Below are positions 46,641 through 56,940 of a stretch of 64,000 bases of DNA, piece after piece (position 1 is the first letter of the stretch; every line of letters starts with the position of its first letter). The DNA is from Paraburkholderia aromaticivorans (GTDB lineage: Bacteria; Pseudomonadota; Gammaproteobacteria; Burkholderiales; Burkholderiaceae). The stretch spans positions 682,001 to 746,000 of the forward strand of contig NZ_CP022990.1 in the NCBI RefSeq assembly GCF_002278075.1. Reading direction: 5' to 3'. Under the pieces are notes generated by a model that had not been told where the DNA came from, ran no database searches, and worked only from the letters and a program-made list of their open reading frames with translations. Both the position numbers and the translations under genes were made by a program.

Positions 46641-49037
46641 TTACCGGCGAAATCCTCCTCGCCTCATCCCGCCGCCAGCAAAGCCTCCCTCGCCACCGAA
46701 ACGTCCGCCTCCCGGCGAACCTCTGCCGTCGCCCCACTGACTCGCGGAGTGATCGAACCTTTGCTGGCCGACATCGCGCGCCTCACGCTGCCGTTCCAGA
46801 TCGCCGCCGACGTCCGCTTTCGGCTGGATGGGTTGCCAGCCATTGGCCGTATGTTGTTGCCAGCCGCCGCTCTGGCTGTGTTGATAGACGTTGCCGTCAT
46901 GCCCAGCGTAGACGTCGCCGTTATTCCAGGCCACGGTGTTGCCTTTCGACTGATTGGTCACGAAGCCCTTGCCGGCGCTCGCGTACTGGCCGGTTTGCGT
47001 GTTGCCGGCCACGCCGAACTCGGCGGCGCCCGCCCGGCCGGTCTGCGCGTTATACCCCGCCACCTGACGGCCGCCCGCAAAGTTGCCGTTGTACTGATTG
47101 CCGGCAAAGCCGCCGCGCGCCACCCCCGCCCGCCCGGTCGACGGGTTCGCGAATGAACCCTGCCGCCCGGCCGCGTAGTTCCCCGAGTAGGGGTTGAACG
47201 CGGCACCCCGGCTGCCCTGAAAGTGCGCGCCGGTCGCCGGGTTGTAGCCGGCCGCCGCCGAGCCGCGCCATTGCGTGCCGGTCCACGGGTTCCAGCCCGC
47301 AGCATGCGTCACCGTGCCTTGCCCCCAACGCCCATAGAAATTCGCCTGATTCACGTTGACGTTGTTCCACCCGCCGCCGCCCCAGTATGGTCCCCAGTAA
47401 GGCTCGGCCGCGCCCCAGATCGCTCCCGCCGCGAAACCGAAGGCGAACCCCGCCGCCGCGTTGAGGGCGAAACCGGCGTCGTAACCATAGGTGGGCGGAT
47501 AACCGTAGTAGACCGCGCCCACGTATGGCGGATAGACATAGCCTGTGCCGTAGACCACGGTGCCCTCCGCGTTCACCACGACGCCCATGTAACCCGGCGT
47601 ATAGCCGACGACCACGGTATCGGGTGTCACGGAATAGATCCGCACGTACACCACGTAATGCAGCGGTGAACTGGCCGGAATGGCGTAGATCGCGCTGGGC
47701 ACTTCGGTCGCCACGCGCCATGCGCCATCCGGCGCAGAGGCGGTAAACCAGATGCCGTTCGATACGGCGTAGTAACGGGCGGAATCCACCTTGATCACCG
47801 GTGTGCCGGTGTTGACCGCATAACTGAGCGTCGTGCCGGCGATGGGTGTGAAGCGCGGCGCACCGTCATAGGCGACGGCCAGCGTGGCGGCCGCGCGCGA
47901 GACCGTCGCCGTCTGCGCAATGGTGGCCGCGATAGCGGCCTCCCTCGCCTGAGGCGTACCCGGTACGGAGACCAGGACGTCGGCTTTGGGATCGTGGGGC
48001 GAAATCCTCGCGAAATCGGCGGGGAGTTCGCTGCCGGGGACGTACTGCCACGGGCCGCCTTCAGAGGCGGCCCGGAACCATCGCCCGGAGACCAGCACGT
48101 AGTACTGATTCGTTGCGGGGTCCACGAAGACGGCATGGTCGGCGTTGGTCACCGACAGCAGGCTGACGCCCTCGACCGGCGTCAGTTTCATCTGACCGTC
48201 GGTGACGATCAGCTCCGTCGGCGCCGTGGCGACCAGCACGCCCGGCGCGCGCGCCGGGCGCTCGCCGTTGGACGGCAGCAGAGGATCGGCGGCGCCGCTC
48301 GCCCCGGCGACGTGCGCCGCATCCAGCAGAGCGGGCGGCGCCGCCAGCACGCCCCATTGACCGCTTGCCGACGTAGCGCAATACCAGTAACCCGCCGCAT
48401 GCAGATACAGCGTGCCGCTTCCGTCTTGCAGCAGCAACGCCCGGCTGTTCAGCGCCCGTTGATAGCCCGTCCCGCTCACCGGCCGCCAGACCGGCGGGCC
48501 GTCCACGAGAACCAGCACCGTCGGCCTCGTGGCGAAAACGATGCGCGGAGCGACGTTCTGGACGGCCATGCCCTGCGTGGCGGCAAGTTGCTTCGACGCG
48601 GCGTAGCTTGTCTGCAGTTCATCGAGCGACGTGGTCAGCCCAGCCGAGGGCAAATGCGCCAGCAGCACCTGGCGGATTTGAGCGGCGATGCCCGGGTTAG
48701 TCGGCACATCCACACTCGCGATTTCGATCTGCGTGAGTTGCGCGAGCCCCGACGTTTTGTCGACGTCTGCGATCGCGGAAAAATGCGCCACGCCATAGGT
48801 CGGCACGCCGCCGCTCGCACCGACGGCTACCGCGGCGCGACCCGATATGCGGTTGCCTTCCCATGTCTCGATCTGCGGCTGATAAAGTTCGACGTGCTGC
48901 TTGTCGGCATCGAAACTGCGCGGCCAAACCGGCGCCGCCGCCGGGCGAGGAGGATTCGCCGCCTGCACATACATGCCCCAGCAGGCCAGACACGTCGTAG
49001 CAAACAGCATGGTCAGGCGTTGACTGATTCTGGACAT
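46641..49037 (-). CDS. Large exported protein with Gly/Asn/Tyr-rich repeats
   Basis: A 798-residue protein. The signal peptide is SQRLTMLFATTCLACWGMYVQA, shown here as its core LTMLFATTCLACWG. The middle has two or three related segments of about 100 residues, seen in FATRPTVLVLVDGPPVWRPV, VATAPTELIVTDGQMKLTPV, VDPATNQYYVLVSGRWF and YYAVSNGIWFTASAPDG. The C-terminal 250 residues are rich in Gly, Ala, Asn and Tyr with repeats such as AAGYNPATG and GRAG. It ends GMRRGGFRR. Family resembles proteins annotated as carbohydrate-binding family V/XII; function unknown. GGGAGA lies before the chosen ATG. Confidence 0.75.
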   Translation of the reverse strand: MSRISQRLTMLFATTCLACWGMYVQAANPPRPAAAPVWPRSFDADKQHVELYQPQIETWEGNRISGRAAVAVGASGGVPTYGVAHFSAIADVDKTSGLAQLTQIEIASVDVPTNPGIAAQIRQVLLAHLPSAGLTTSLDELQTSYAASKQLAATQGMAVQNVAPRIVFATRPTVLVLVDGPPVWRPVSGTGYQRALNSRALLLQDGSGTLYLHAAGYWYCATSASGQWGVLAAPPALLDAAHVAGASGAADPLLPSNGERPARAPGVLVATAPTELIVTDGQMKLTPVEGVSLLSVTNADHAVFVDPATNQYYVLVSGRWFRAASEGGPWQYVPGSELPADFARISPHDPKADVLVSVPGTPQAREAAIAATIAQTATVSRAAATLAVAYDGAPRFTPIAGTTLSYAVNTGTPVIKVDSARYYAVSNGIWFTASAPDGAWRVATEVPSAIYAIPASSPLHYVVYVRIYSVTPDTVVVGYTPGYMGVVVNAEGTVVYGTGYVYPPYVGAVYYGYPPTYGYDAGFALNAAAGFAFGFAAGAIWGAAEPYWGPYWGGGGWNNVNVNQANFYGRWGQGTVTHAAGWNPWTGTQWRGSAAAGYNPATGAHFQGSRGAAFNPYSGNYAAGRQGSFANPSTGRAGVARGGFAGNQYNGNFAGGRQVAGYNAQTGRAGAAEFGVAGNTQTGQYASAGKGFVTNQSKGNTVAWNNGDVYAGHDGNVYQHSQSGGWQQHTANGWQPIQPKADVGGDLERQREARDVGQQRFDHSASQWGDGRGSPGGGRFGGEGGFAGGGMRRGGFRR

Positions 49038-49136
49038 CTCATCGTTCTCCCTGTTTTTCACGTTCTACCGTTGCACCCGTCGCTGCCGGCGCCCCCTTCG
49101 TCCGCCATGAGCTATGAGCCGCGAGCGGCGTGGGTA

Positions 49137-50603
49137 CTATCTTGTTTCGGTTTGTGGAATAGTCCGACCCTGCTCCGCTGCGGCAAGCGCTTCGGCGCCC
49201 CAACCGCCGCCCAGCGCCTTGTAGAGGGTGACGAGGGCGGTGTATTCATTGCTGCGGGTTTGCGTATCAGCCAGTTGCGCACTGAACAGACTTCGCTCGG
49301 CGTCGAGAACTTCCATATAGCTGCTGTAGCCGCCTTCGTAACGTTGTCGCGCGAGCCTTGCATAGGCACTCAGCGCGTCCACCTGACGGCCTTGCGCGGT
49401 CAACCGTTCGCGTGACTTCTCGACGCCGAGAAGCGCGTCGCTGACTTCCTGGAATGCGGACTGCACGGCCCGCTGATAGGCGTACAGCGCCTGTTGCTGG
49501 CGCGCCCCGGCCTGCTCGACCTGGCCGGCAATGTTGCCGGCGGAGAAGATCGGCTGCGTCAGTGCGCCTGCAAAGGCCCAAGTGTTCGCCGGTCCGCTAA
49601 ACAGCCTGCTCAACTGCGTGCTCGACGAACCGAGCAGGCCCGTGAGCGAAATCTGCGGAAAATAAAGCGCACGCGCGGCGCCGATCAAAGCATTGGCGGA
49701 AACCAGATTCTGTTCGGCCTGCAGCACGTCCGGACGGCGCTCGAGCAACTCCGATGGCAAGCCCGCCGGCACGTTGGGAGACTGAAGCTCGTCGAGCGTG
49801 CGACCACGGAGAATCGGACCGGGATTGCGGCCGAGCAATACCGAAAGCGCATCTTCCTGTTGCCCGATCTGCGCTTCAATGGCCGGAATGTCCGCGAGCG
49901 ACGCTTCGTATTCCGATTGACTCTGGGCCAACTCCACCTGCGAGATTTGCCCGCCCTTGAAGCGCAGTTCGAAGACTTTCACCGAACTCTCGCGACTCGC
50001 CGCGGTTGCCTTCGCAATCTCGAGTTGCTGATCGAGACTGCGCAGATTGATATAGGACGTGGCCACCGACGCCACGAGCGTGAGGAGGGTGGCCCTCTGC
50101 CCTTCCTCGCTGGCAAGCAGATTCGCGCGCGCGGCTTCGGTCTGACGCCGCACACGGCCGAACACGTCGATCTCCCATGAGATGGGTAACGTGGCGTTGA
50201 ACGAGCTATAGTCCGCCCCGAGACCGGTCGGCAACGACGCCTGCGCAAGCGGCGAGACGCGCTGGCGACCGGCGTTGAAACCGGCGCTCACCTGTGGAAA
50301 CAGTTGCGAGCGCGTCGTGACGAATTGTCCGCGAAACTCGTCGACTCGCGCCGCTGCGATTTTCAGGTCGTTGTTCTGCGCGAGCGCCGTCGCAATGAGT
50401 TCGTTCAGCACTGGATCGCCGAATTGCGCCCACCACGTCGTATCGACGATTTGCGCCTGCGTACTATCCGAAAAGCGGAACGTGGCCGGCGTTGCGATTG
50501 GCGGCCTCGCGTAATCGGGGCCCATCACGCAGCCGCTCAGACACAGACACAGGCAAAGCCAGAGTGCCGACAGCCAGGAAAAATTTGAACCGATTGGACG
50601 CAT
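49137..50603 (-). CDS. RND efflux outer-membrane lipoprotein (OprM/NodT family)
   Basis: A 488-residue TolC-like outer-membrane channel. Signal peptide with lipobox SGC (WLCLCLCLSGCVMGPDYARPP), lipidated Cys near residue 25. GPDY-RP is the standard NodT start. Two repeats of coiled-coil and beta-strand regions follow (LNELIATALAQNNDLKIAAARV; QARLERRPDVLQAEQ-like LLERRPDVLQAEQNLVSANA). It completes the tripartite pump with the RND gene two bases upstream and the adaptor gene. Confidence 0.94.
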   Translation of the reverse strand: MRPIGSNFSWLSALWLCLCLCLSGCVMGPDYARPPIATPATFRFSDSTQAQIVDTTWWAQFGDPVLNELIATALAQNNDLKIAAARVDEFRGQFVTTRSQLFPQVSAGFNAGRQRVSPLAQASLPTGLGADYSSFNATLPISWEIDVFGRVRRQTEAARANLLASEEGQRATLLTLVASVATSYINLRSLDQQLEIAKATAASRESSVKVFELRFKGGQISQVELAQSQSEYEASLADIPAIEAQIGQQEDALSVLLGRNPGPILRGRTLDELQSPNVPAGLPSELLERRPDVLQAEQNLVSANALIGAARALYFPQISLTGLLGSSSTQLSRLFSGPANTWAFAGALTQPIFSAGNIAGQVEQAGARQQQALYAYQRAVQSAFQEVSDALLGVEKSRERLTAQGRQVDALSAYARLARQRYEGGYSSYMEVLDAERSLFSAQLADTQTRSNEYTALVTLYKALGGGWGAEALAAAEQGRTIPQTETR

Positions 50604-50604
50604 G

Positions 50605-53600
50605 TCAATTGCCCCGCTTCGTGCCGGGGGCCATGCCGGTCGATCTGTTAGTCACCGAGTGCGAGTCGGACACTGCCCGTTCAACTTGTGCGTCCCGCAT
50701 GACACCCACGTTCTGATCCACGTTCTTTTTGCCGGCGCGCCGCTCGTTCACCGATTCGAGCAGGAAGAAGAACATCGGAATAAAGAAGACGGCGACGCCG
50801 GTCGCCCCCAACATGCCGCCAATCACCCCGGTGCCGATGGAATGCCGGCTGTTCTGCGACGCACCGGTCGCGATAGCAAGCGGCACGCAGCCGAGAATAA
50901 AGGCGAACGACGTCATGACGATCGGCCGCAACCGGTCCCGGGCGGCGGTCACCGCGGCATCGAACGCCGATGCGCCTTGTGCGCGATTCAGCACGGCAAA
51001 CTCGAAAATGAGAATTGCATTCTTCGCGGCGAGAGCGACCAGCATGGTGAGGCCGATCTGGAAATAGACGTCGTTGTTCAAGCCTCTGAGCAAGATGGCC
51101 AGCAAAGCGCCGAACAGGGCGAACGGCACCGCCATCAGAACGCCGACGGGCAAGCTCCAGCGTTCGTATTGCGCGGCGAGAATCAGGAACACCATCACCA
51201 GGCCGAACACGAAGACAAGGCCGGAGGTGCCGCCCGACTGGCGGGCTTCATACGCTTCGCCGCTCCACCCCGCGCCGTACCCTGCGGGCAGGGTTCGCGC
51301 AAGCTCCTCCAGCACGGCGATCACCTCGCCCGAGCTGTGGCCCGGCGCCGCGTTGGCGGTAATCAGCACGGCGGGAAAGTCGTTGAAGCGTGTCATCAGG
51401 GACGGGCCGGTCACGTACTGATACGTCACCACCGATTTCAGCGGCACCATCGTGCCCGTCGTGCTGCGCACGAAAACCTGTTCGAGGTCCGCTGGCTTCA
51501 GGCGGTATGACGGTTCGGCCTGAAGGATCACCTGCCACAGACGGCTCGACTGATTGAACTGCGAAACATACAGCGAGCCGAACATGGTCTGCATCGTGCT
51601 GTAGACCTCGTCGATCGGCACGCCGAGTGTGGCCGCCCTGTCACGGTCGACATCGACACGCAACTGCTGCGAAGAGGCATTGAAGGTCGACGTGACGCCT
51701 GCCAGTTCGGGCCGCGCCTTCGCCCTGGCGACAAAATCCTGCACCACCTGCGCGAGCTGCGCCGTAGTCCCGTTACCTTTGCTCTGAATCCACATCTCGG
51801 TGCCGCCCGTCGTGCCAAGCCCGGGAATGGACGGTGGGTTGACCGGCACGACAATGCCTTCCTTGATGCGTGACAGCGCCCGGTAAGCGCCGAGCAGCAA
51901 AGCATGCGCATTCTGCGTGCGAATGTTCGCCCAGGAATACCGCTCGTCGAAACCCTTCAGTCCGACAAAGAACGTTGAAGCGTTATTCATTGTCTGATTG
52001 TCGAGCAGGCTGTAACCGTCGACCACGGTTACACTGCCCACCCCCGGCTGCTTCGCGAGGTAGTCGGTCACGCGTGACGACACTCGCCCGGTGCGATCGA
52101 GACTCGCCGAGTCGGGCATGATGACGGCGCCGAGCAGGTAGCCCTGATCTTCCGGCGGAAGGAAGGCGCGCGGAATGGACCGCATCATCGTGACGGCGAG
52201 CAGAATCATGCCGGCGAATAGCAGCAGCGCGACGCCAAACCGCCTGATTGCGAGCGACACGGCGCGACCATAGCCCGCCGTGACGCGAGCAAACGCGTGA
52301 TCGAACCACTTGAAAAAACGATGCTTTGCACGCGCTTGCGGTTTCAGCAATACCGCCGCGAGCGCCGGCGACAACGTCAAGGCCACGATCCCGGAAAGGA
52401 CCACGGAGATGGCAATGGTGATGGCAAACTGCTTGTACATCTGCCCTGTGATGCCGCCCAGAAATGCAACCGGCACGAACACCGCGCACATGACCAGTAC
52501 GATCGTGACGACCGGTCCCGACACTTCGTCCATGGCTCGCTTGGCCGCGGCATTCGGCGAGAGGCCGAACTCACGCATGTTGCGCTCGACGTTCTCGATC
52601 ACCACGATCGCATCGTCCACCACGATGCCGATTGCCAGCACCATGCCGAACATGGTCAGCATGTTGATCGAGAAACCCAGGGCGGCCATGCCCATGAATG
52701 TCCCCAGGATGGAGACCGGCACGGCGAGCACTGGAATCAGCGTCGCGCGAAAGCTTTGCAAGAAGAGGAATACGACCACGACCACCAGCACGACGGCTTC
52801 GAAAAAAGTCTTCACCACGTCCGCAATCGAGGCACGCGTGAAGTCGGTGGTATCCATTGCGATGTTGTAATTGATCCCCTCCGGGAACGACCGCTTCATG
52901 TCCGCCAGAGTCGCGCGCACCTGTTTCGAGACATCCAGCGCGTTGGCGCCGGGCTGCTGATAGATGGCGATGACCGTGGCGGGCTTGCCCTGAAATCTGC
53001 TGCGTATCGAATAGTCTTTCTGCCCGAGTTCGGCACGGCCGACGTCTTTCAAGCGCACGATCGCCGCGCCGCTGCCCGACGCGCGAATAATGATGTTGTC
53101 GAACTCGGCGGGGCTGGAAAGCCGCCCGCTCGTCGTTACCGCGAACGATTGTTCAACTGGCGTGCCGGTCGGCGCCTGGCCAAGACGCCCGACCGCGAAC
53201 TGCTGGTTCTGGTTGGCCACGGCATTCTGCACGTCGGTGGCGGTAATGCCGAGCTGCGCCATGCGGTCGGGCCGCAGCCAGATACGCATGGCGTAGTCCG
53301 GCGTGCCGAAGATGCTCGCCTGGTTCGCGCCCGGAATCCGCTTGAGCGCGTCGAGCACGTACACGTTCGCGTAGTTGGCGACGTACGTGGAATCGAAGCG
53401 GTTATCGGGCGAGTACACCGCGACGACCATCATGAACGCAGACGATTTCTTTTGCACCTGCACGCCCTGCGACTGCACGGACTGCGGCAGTTGCGGCAAC
53501 GCGAGGTTGACGCGGTTCTGCACGTCGACCTGGGCCAGATCCGGATTGGTGCCGTTGCGAAAGAACGCGTTGATCGTCAGGCTGCCGGTGGATGAACTCG

Positions 53601-53847
53601 ACGATGTCATGTAGATCATGTTGTCCGCGCCATTGACCTGTTGCTCGATGGGCGCCGCGACGTTATTCGCCACCACGTCGGCACTTGCGCCCGGGTAGCT
53701 GGCGGTAATCGTGATTTGCGGCGGCGTGATGTCCGGGTACTGGGCGACGGGCAAGGCAAGCATGGCCAACAGGCCGCCCAGCGCGATGACGATGGAGATG
53801 ACCGACGCGAAGATCGGTCTGTCGATACAGAAATGGGAGAGCTTCAT
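50605..53847 (-). CDS. RND efflux pump inner-membrane transporter (HAE1 family)
   Basis: A 1080-residue proton-driven transporter of the AcrB/MexB/MexF type for hydrophobic drugs. N-terminal LSHFCIDRPIFASVISIVIA precedes the first helix. Proton-relay Asp pair is seen in AIGIVVDDAIVVIENVERNM, with the Lys in the later helix region LVALAAKNAILIFEF. Porter-domain motif PGASADVVANNVAAPIEQQ is present. Twelve helices fit. Substrates cannot be read from sequence. Between adaptor (25 bp upstream) and outer-membrane gene. Confidence 0.95.
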   Translation of the reverse strand: MKLSHFCIDRPIFASVISIVIALGGLLAMLALPVAQYPDITPPQITITASYPGASADVVANNVAAPIEQQVNGADNMIYMTSSSSSTGSLTINAFFRNGTNPDLAQVDVQNRVNLALPQLPQSVQSQGVQVQKKSSAFMMVVAVYSPDNRFDSTYVANYANVYVLDALKRIPGANQASIFGTPDYAMRIWLRPDRMAQLGITATDVQNAVANQNQQFAVGRLGQAPTGTPVEQSFAVTTSGRLSSPAEFDNIIIRASGSGAAIVRLKDVGRAELGQKDYSIRSRFQGKPATVIAIYQQPGANALDVSKQVRATLADMKRSFPEGINYNIAMDTTDFTRASIADVVKTFFEAVVLVVVVVFLFLQSFRATLIPVLAVPVSILGTFMGMAALGFSINMLTMFGMVLAIGIVVDDAIVVIENVERNMREFGLSPNAAAKRAMDEVSGPVVTIVLVMCAVFVPVAFLGGITGQMYKQFAITIAISVVLSGIVALTLSPALAAVLLKPQARAKHRFFKWFDHAFARVTAGYGRAVSLAIRRFGVALLLFAGMILLAVTMMRSIPRAFLPPEDQGYLLGAVIMPDSASLDRTGRVSSRVTDYLAKQPGVGSVTVVDGYSLLDNQTMNNASTFFVGLKGFDERYSWANIRTQNAHALLLGAYRALSRIKEGIVVPVNPPSIPGLGTTGGTEMWIQSKGNGTTAQLAQVVQDFVARAKARPELAGVTSTFNASSQQLRVDVDRDRAATLGVPIDEVYSTMQTMFGSLYVSQFNQSSRLWQVILQAEPSYRLKPADLEQVFVRSTTGTMVPLKSVVTYQYVTGPSLMTRFNDFPAVLITANAAPGHSSGEVIAVLEELARTLPAGYGAGWSGEAYEARQSGGTSGLVFVFGLVMVFLILAAQYERWSLPVGVLMAVPFALFGALLAILLRGLNNDVYFQIGLTMLVALAAKNAILIFEFAVLNRAQGASAFDAAVTAARDRLRPIVMTSFAFILGCVPLAIATGASQNSRHSIGTGVIGGMLGATGVAVFFIPMFFFLLESVNERRAGKKNVDQNVGVMRDAQVERAVSDSHSVTNRSTGMAPGTKRGN

Positions 53848-53872
53848 CCGGTTTGCCGCCTGGTGCGCAGAG

Positions 53873-55078
53873 TTAGTGCGCGGAGTTTTGATCGGATTGT
53901 TGTTGCGCCACGGGCGGCATGACGTTTGCGCGATGCGCCGCAGGAGACCCGCTCCCCGTTATGCTGATCGTCGCATTGGGTGACAACCGCACCGCTCCGT
54001 CCAGCACGACTCTTTCGCCGGCGCGCAGGCCGTCGTTGATGAAGCAGTCATCGCCTTGCCATTCGCCCATCTCGACGAACCGCTGGCGCGGCTTGTTGTC
54101 TTTGTCGACCGTCCACACGAAATGACTTTTTTCGCCCTGCTGCACGGCCCGCTGGGGAAGCAGAACGGCGTTCGGCCGCACAGCGCCGGAAACCCTCGCG
54201 CGCACGAACTGCCCTGGACGCAACGTGCCTTTTTCATTGGCGAAAACGGCTCGCACGAGGAACGTGCCGGTTTGCGCGCTGAATACGGGATTGGCGAAAT
54301 CGATATGCCCGCGCGCGGGGAACGTCGACCCGTCTGCCAGCAGCAGCGTGATCTCGAACTGGTTGTTGGCGGGAAAGCGCAGCTGCCCTTTTGAAATCTG
54401 ATCGCGATAACGCAGCATCTCGTTCTCCGAGATGCTGAACTCGACCCACATCGGATCCATCTGGTAGACATACGTCAACAGGCCGGACTGAGCCGGCGTG
54501 ACATAGCTGCCTTCCTGCTGTCTCGCATAACTCGACAAGCCGGCGAGCGGCGACTTGATGGTGGTGTAGCCGAGGTTCAACCGCGCGGCCTGGACCTGCC
54601 CTTGCGCGGCGATCACGGCGGCTTCGGCCTCGCGCTCGCTGCCGGTCGCGTCATCCAGGTCCTTCTTGCTCAGCGCGTTTTGCGCGGCGAGCGGCATGAC
54701 GCGCGCGAGATTGGCTTTCGCCACCGCGAGCCGTGCCTGCTGCTGGGCAAGCGCGCCTTGTGCCGATTGCAATGCCGCCTGGAATGGCTTGGGATCCATC
54801 AGAAACAGCGTCTGCCCCTGACGGACCATCTGGCCTTCCGTGTACGCCCGTTTGTCCAGAAAGCCGTCCACCCGCGCGCGGATTTCCACGGCACGCGAGC
54901 TTTGAGTCTGGGCGACGAACTCAAAGTCGACGGGGGTATCGCGCGGCGCCACAGTCGTGACCGTGACGTCGACCGGCTGGGACACTTCGGGGGCGGCGGG
55001 CTTGCCGCAGGCGGCCAGTAAAGCGACCAGACTCAGCATAAGCGCCAGTCGTCTGCGTACCTCGCCGAGCAGGCGCAT
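53873..55078 (-). CDS. RND efflux periplasmic adaptor lipoprotein
   Basis: A 401-residue membrane-fusion protein of the AcrA/MexE type. The lipoprotein signal is LALMLSLVALLAACGKP (lipobox AAC), then the adaptor core: VEIRARVDGFLDKRAYTEGQMV (lipoyl half), a helical hairpin with ALAQQQARLAVAKANLARV, the second lipoyl half LNLGYTTIKSPLAG and the beta-barrel. I prefer the ATG before RLLGEVRRRL; an ATG 48 bp upstream (55126) is possible. First gene of the efflux operon. Confidence 0.92.
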   Translation of the reverse strand: MRLLGEVRRRLALMLSLVALLAACGKPAAPEVSQPVDVTVTTVAPRDTPVDFEFVAQTQSSRAVEIRARVDGFLDKRAYTEGQMVRQGQTLFLMDPKPFQAALQSAQGALAQQQARLAVAKANLARVMPLAAQNALSKKDLDDATGSEREAEAAVIAAQGQVQAARLNLGYTTIKSPLAGLSSYARQQEGSYVTPAQSGLLTYVYQMDPMWVEFSISENEMLRYRDQISKGQLRFPANNQFEITLLLADGSTFPARGHIDFANPVFSAQTGTFLVRAVFANEKGTLRPGQFVRARVSGAVRPNAVLLPQRAVQQGEKSHFVWTVDKDNKPRQRFVEMGEWQGDDCFINDGLRAGERVVLDGAVRLSPNATISITGSGSPAAHRANVMPPVAQQQSDQNSAH

Positions 55079-55309
55079 CGGTTCGTTCAACGAGCGAATC
55101 AGGCATCCCAACAGCAAAACTGGCATGAACGTTCCGTGAAAAATGGATCAAGAGCCGGGCGTGCCCGCCAAAGCGATTGCTTGCATCCGGCCGCGCCGGA
55201 AGGCGCAGCCGTCAGTTGTTTGCGAATCAATTGTGCTGGCTGCAAACCAGTCGCCCTCCCGAAAGGAGGGCCGGTCGCATTGGCCCGGCATACCGCAACA
55301 GCAGGGAGA

Positions 55310-56473
55310 TCAGAACCGGTGACGGATGCCCGTTGTCACGAGAAACTGATTGCTCGCCGTGGACGGCGCGGAGGTGCCGTTGATTTGCACGGTGTTCAGC
55401 CCGCGACCGTTGTTCGCGCCAAGCTGCGTGACCGCTTCGGCATAGACGTCGGTGCGCTTGGACAGCGAGTAGTCTGCTTGCAGGCCGAACTGATTCCAGT
55501 GGGCCGCGCCGGTATTCGTGTCGGTGGTGCCCGGCGCCGCGCGCAGTGCCTGCGTATAGGTGTAGGCCGCGCCCAGACCCAGTTCCGGCGTCAGGTTGTA
55601 GCGTGCATTGACTTCGTAGTTGTTATAGCGAACCGAGATATCCGAAAACTTGTCCTGGAAGCGGCTCTGCGTAAATACGGTGCCGAGAATGACCGGACCG
55701 AACGCGTAGCTTCCGCCCAGACCCCAGGTGCGCTGATTCTGAACGCCGCTGATGGCGGACGCCGCGAAGGTGCCGCCGCTGATCGCGCCATTGCTCTGAT
55801 TCAGGTCCATGCCCTGGTACTGGAGATAGGCGGCGCCCAGTTGCAAGCCACCGTTGCGGTACCCCGCGCCGACGCTGTAAGCGCGGTTGTCCGCGAAGCC
55901 CGCATTGTTCGAGAAGCCGTACAGGCCGCTCATCGAGAAGCCTCCGTAGTTCGCGCTCTGGAACTTGACGGAATTGTTGACGCTGATCGAAGAGTTCGCG
56001 TTGTCGTTATCGCCCGGATGGGCGAAATACGTGCCGCCCCAACTGCCGGCCGCCGTCAGCGGTGCGAGGTAATCGACCACGGAGTCGTATTGGCGGCCGA
56101 ACGAAACCGTACCGTACTCGTTGGACAGGCCAACATACGCTTGACGGTTGAACAGCTTGTTGGCGACCGCCTGGTTGCCATTGGCAATGTTGAAGCCGCT
56201 TTCCAGGTTGAAGACCGTTTTCAGTCCGCCGCCCAGGTCTTCGACACCGCGCAGGCCCCAGCGGCTCGGCTGGATGTTACCGCCCGTCATGCCGAACATG
56301 GCCTTGCCACCGGTGACGCGCCCGTCGGACGTCACGGTGGAATCCTTGCTGACTTCATTGCTCACGTACGTCAAACCGGCATCGACAATGCCGTATAGCG
56401 TGACGCTGCTCTGGGCGTGCGCCGCGCACGCAAAAGTGGCGGATACGGCGGTCGCAGTAATGATTTTTTTCAT
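55310..56473 (-). CDS. Gram-negative porin (second copy)
   Basis: A 387-residue outer-membrane porin of the same family as the gene at 21.6-22.8 kb. Signal peptide ITATAVSATFACAAHA, mature start QSSVTLYGIVDAGLTYVSN, then RWGLRGVEDLGGGLKTVFNLESGF, RQAYVGLSNEYGTVSFGRQYDS and a C-terminal Phe (TTGIRHRF). A long low-GC upstream region suggests a regulated promoter. A GC-rich hairpin without T-run (55253-55271) lies just downstream. Confidence 0.95.
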   Translation of the reverse strand: MKKIITATAVSATFACAAHAQSSVTLYGIVDAGLTYVSNEVSKDSTVTSDGRVTGGKAMFGMTGGNIQPSRWGLRGVEDLGGGLKTVFNLESGFNIANGNQAVANKLFNRQAYVGLSNEYGTVSFGRQYDSVVDYLAPLTAAGSWGGTYFAHPGDNDNANSSISVNNSVKFQSANYGGFSMSGLYGFSNNAGFADNRAYSVGAGYRNGGLQLGAAYLQYQGMDLNQSNGAISGGTFAASAISGVQNQRTWGLGGSYAFGPVILGTVFTQSRFQDKFSDISVRYNNYEVNARYNLTPELGLGAAYTYTQALRAAPGTTDTNTGAAHWNQFGLQADYSLSKRTDVYAEAVTQLGANNGRGLNTVQINGTSAPSTASNQFLVTTGIRHRF

Positions 56474-56940
56474 TTTTAATACCTTGGCGTTTAATCTTAG
56501 AACTCGGTTGCCGGCATGAGATTAAATCTGCCGTAACCACGATGCACCCGTCTCCAATTCCACTTTAATTCACGTTGAAGACAGATTCTGCGTGCAATCC
56601 GGATTTTAGACGCCAGCAACTCAGGCTCTCGCACAAAACAATGCAAAAGTATTTTTGACTTATATTTGAGACGCCGCTAAAACGACAGATGAAGCCCGGC
56701 CAACAACGGATATGCACGAGTCCCAACGCGACTCATTGCGGCGGCCGGAAAGGCCGACCGTTGTTGAAGCCCAACAAAATAAAACCCCGTCTTTTTTTGA
56801 GAAAGAAATACCGATACCGTAAATAAAATTAAATCACATTTAACCCGCCTATAAATCGCAGGCAGGAGACCATTGATTATCGGTTAAAAAAACAATATCT
56901 CAATTTTTCGGCACACATCTGTTACAGCGTTGGTGATATC
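56474..56940. promoter_or_regulatory. 467-bp AT-rich intergenic region between divergent porin and LysR genes
   Basis: Markedly less GC-rich than the surroundings, with A/T runs (for example TCTTTTTTTGAG near 56790 and several AAAT runs) and a weak inverted repeat TTGTTG/CAACAA at 56761-56777. It must carry both the porin and the LysR gene promoters. The LysR start overlaps no other feature. No repeat or RNA motif is assignable. Confidence 0.5.

Noticed and set aside
52297-53595. 432-codon plus-strand ORF opposite the RND transporter
   Set aside because: Antisense shadow of an unmistakable RND pump gene.
55253-55271. Hairpin GCCCTCC/GGAGGGC with CGAAA loop near the porin end
   Set aside because: A stable 7-bp stem but no T-run on either strand, so not called a terminator.
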